5,707 nucleotides of DNA from Bacillota bacterium. Its GTDB lineage: Bacteria; Bacillota; Clostridia; Christensenellales; Pumilibacteraceae. This document shows, piece after piece, positions 5,215 through 5,707 of this stretch; within the stretch, counting starts at the first letter, position 1; the number at the start of each line of letters is the position of its first letter. The notes under the pieces are model-generated. The model was not told the DNA's origin. It searched no databases and saw nothing but the letters and a program-made list of their open reading frames with translations. The DNA lies in NCBI GenBank assembly GCA_009780875.1, contig WQZE01000077.1, positions 1 to 5,707 on the forward strand. The letters are read 5' to 3'. The position numbers were made by a program, and so were the translations under genes.

Positions 5215-5550
5215 TCATTCTCCTTTATCCCTAATTGGGAAGTGTATAATATTTGCATCGCCTATCTTGGTTATACTAAGTTGCTTTTTTCTTGTGATAA
5301 ATGTCACTCCTATAATCTCTGCTCCTTGCTTTTCCGCTTGTTGCATTGCTTGATAGTGAGGCTCCAACATTTTGGCTTGCCGTGCATTGTCCTGCACTAG
5401 CAACTCGTATTGTTTTTCGTATCGCTCTTTTTGCTCTGCCAGCTCTGCAAACTTTTGCTTGTACCTATACACTACGAAACTTGCAATACCTACCGCTCCA
5501 AGTCCAAGCATCACCAATACTGTCACCGCTACTATTTGCCCTGTTGTCAT
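5215..5550 (-). CDS. Membrane-anchored coiled-coil protein, 111 residues
   Basis: Starts at ATG 5548-5550 behind a strong AAAAAGGAG site. Residues about 5-28 form one hydrophobic segment (IVAVTVLVMLGLGAVG onward to FVVY) followed by Arg-Tyr-Lys, so the N-terminus is probably outside and the bulk cytoplasmic by the positive-inside rule. There is no cleavage site typical of a signal peptide, so it should stay as an anchor. Residues about 31-76 are charged and Gln-rich with heptad-like spacing, a likely coiled coil. The C-terminal part (78-111) looks beta-rich (GVTFITR and IIHFPI). I do not recognise a family. In an early phage operon it might tether something to the membrane or act in superinfection exclusion, but that is a guess. 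It is the first complete gene of the visible cluster. Confidence 0.7.
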   Translation of the reverse strand: MTTGQIVAVTVLVMLGLGAVGIASFVVYRYKQKFAELAEQKERYEKQYELLVQDNARQAKMLEPHYQAMQQAEKQGAEIIGVTFITRKKQLSITKIGDANIIHFPIRDKGE

Positions 5551-5707
5551 ATACTATCTCCTTTTTGCTCCTTTTTGCCATATGAGTTTGTCCGCTCTAA
5601 AATCCGCACCCATCAATTTTGCTAAATTGAATTTACAAATATACTTTTGGGTTTTTTGCTGTAAAAATTTTACAATCGCTGTGCAAAAAATTTTGGCTTA
5701 TCAAATC
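5551..5707. other. Leader region or tail of an upstream gene
   Basis: No complete gene is visible in these 157 bases. On the minus strand a frame open from the window edge codes for 24 residues, ending NPKVYL, before a TAA at 5633-5635, and another open frame ends at 5670. Either could be the C-terminus of an upstream gene. Two short AT-rich inverted repeats (CAATTT-TGCT-AAATTG at 5614-5629 and GTAAAA-A-TTTTAC at 5661-5673) are too weak to call a terminator. I see no convincing -35/-10 pair. Confidence 0.35.
5558..5578 (-). promoter_or_regulatory. Duplicated ribosome binding site before the membrane protein gene
   Basis: On the minus strand GCAAAAAGGA is repeated exactly in tandem and followed by G, giving two AAAAAGGAG sites ten bases apart. 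The proximal copy is seven bases from the ATG at 5548-5550 and is the functional one by spacing. The distal copy is too far for that start. Confidence 0.55.

Noticed and set aside
5214..5258. 70-residue version of the zinc-ribbon protein from ATG 5256-5258
   Set aside because: The extra 15 residues overlap the preceding gene and lack a ribosome binding site; AAAGGAG fits the ATG at 5211-5213.
5465..5581. 38-codon minus-strand frame starting MAKRSKKE upstream of and overlapping the membrane protein gene
   Set aside because: No ribosome binding site, and it runs through the real gene in another frame. Its Lys/Arg-rich start is just the purine-rich ribosome binding site region read as codons.
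5614..5629. Intrinsic terminator from the CAATTT/AAATTG inverted repeat
   Set aside because: The six-pair stem is almost all A-T and no T-run follows in the direction of transcription.

Overview
The window looks like the early or replication region of a temperate phage or prophage (or a related mobile element) of a low-GC Gram-positive, Firmicutes-type host. The host guess is an inference from the low GC content, strong AAGGAG-type ribosome binding sites before most genes, and typical phage families: a RusA resolvase, an orphan C5-cytosine methyltransferase, an ASCH protein and a winged-helix replication initiator. The exact host cannot be told from the sequence. All eleven genes I accept lie on the minus strand, so transcription runs from 5707 towards 1. 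They are packed end to end or overlap by 4 to 47 bases, as in one polycistronic unit. No promoter or terminator can be identified inside the window.

In transcription order, positions 5551-5707 hold a leader or the tail of an upstream gene. Then come a membrane-anchored coiled-coil protein (5215-5550), a tiny four-cysteine zinc-ribbon protein (5046-5213), a protein with a probable ribbon-helix-helix N-terminus (4712-5062), a RusA-type Holliday junction resolvase (4333-4710), a second small cysteine-rich protein (4158-4340), an unrecognised 100-residue protein (3854-4156), a large C5-cytosine methyltransferase (1984-3900), an unrecognised 79-residue acidic protein (1748-1987), a small HAD-fold phosphatase (1384-1755), an ASCH-domain protein (688-1383), and finally the first 224 codons of a winged-helix replication initiator (1-672) that runs off the window.

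The most striking non-coding structure is inside the initiator gene. Six palindromic dyads of consensus TCGGT-NN-ACCGA (the sixth a symmetrical A/T variant) are spaced about 21 bp apart between 109 and 228. They stop just before a 40-bp tract containing only A and T (65-104). An iteron array plus an AT-rich unwinding element inside the initiator gene is the layout of a theta-type phage origin, as in lambda O. I propose this is the replication origin.

The second notable item is the methyltransferase. It has an N-terminal zinc ribbon, a cysteine-containing insertion of about 80 residues between motifs I and IV, and three tandem repeats of about 45 residues where the target-recognition domain belongs. 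It may therefore recognise more than one DNA sequence. No restriction endonuclease is visible, so self-protection or anti-restriction is its likely role.

Across the whole window the word GCGGA is very frequent on the coding (minus) strand, about 29 copies against one on the plus strand, and it is used in all three reading frames. This may be a Chi-like or other DNA-level signal.
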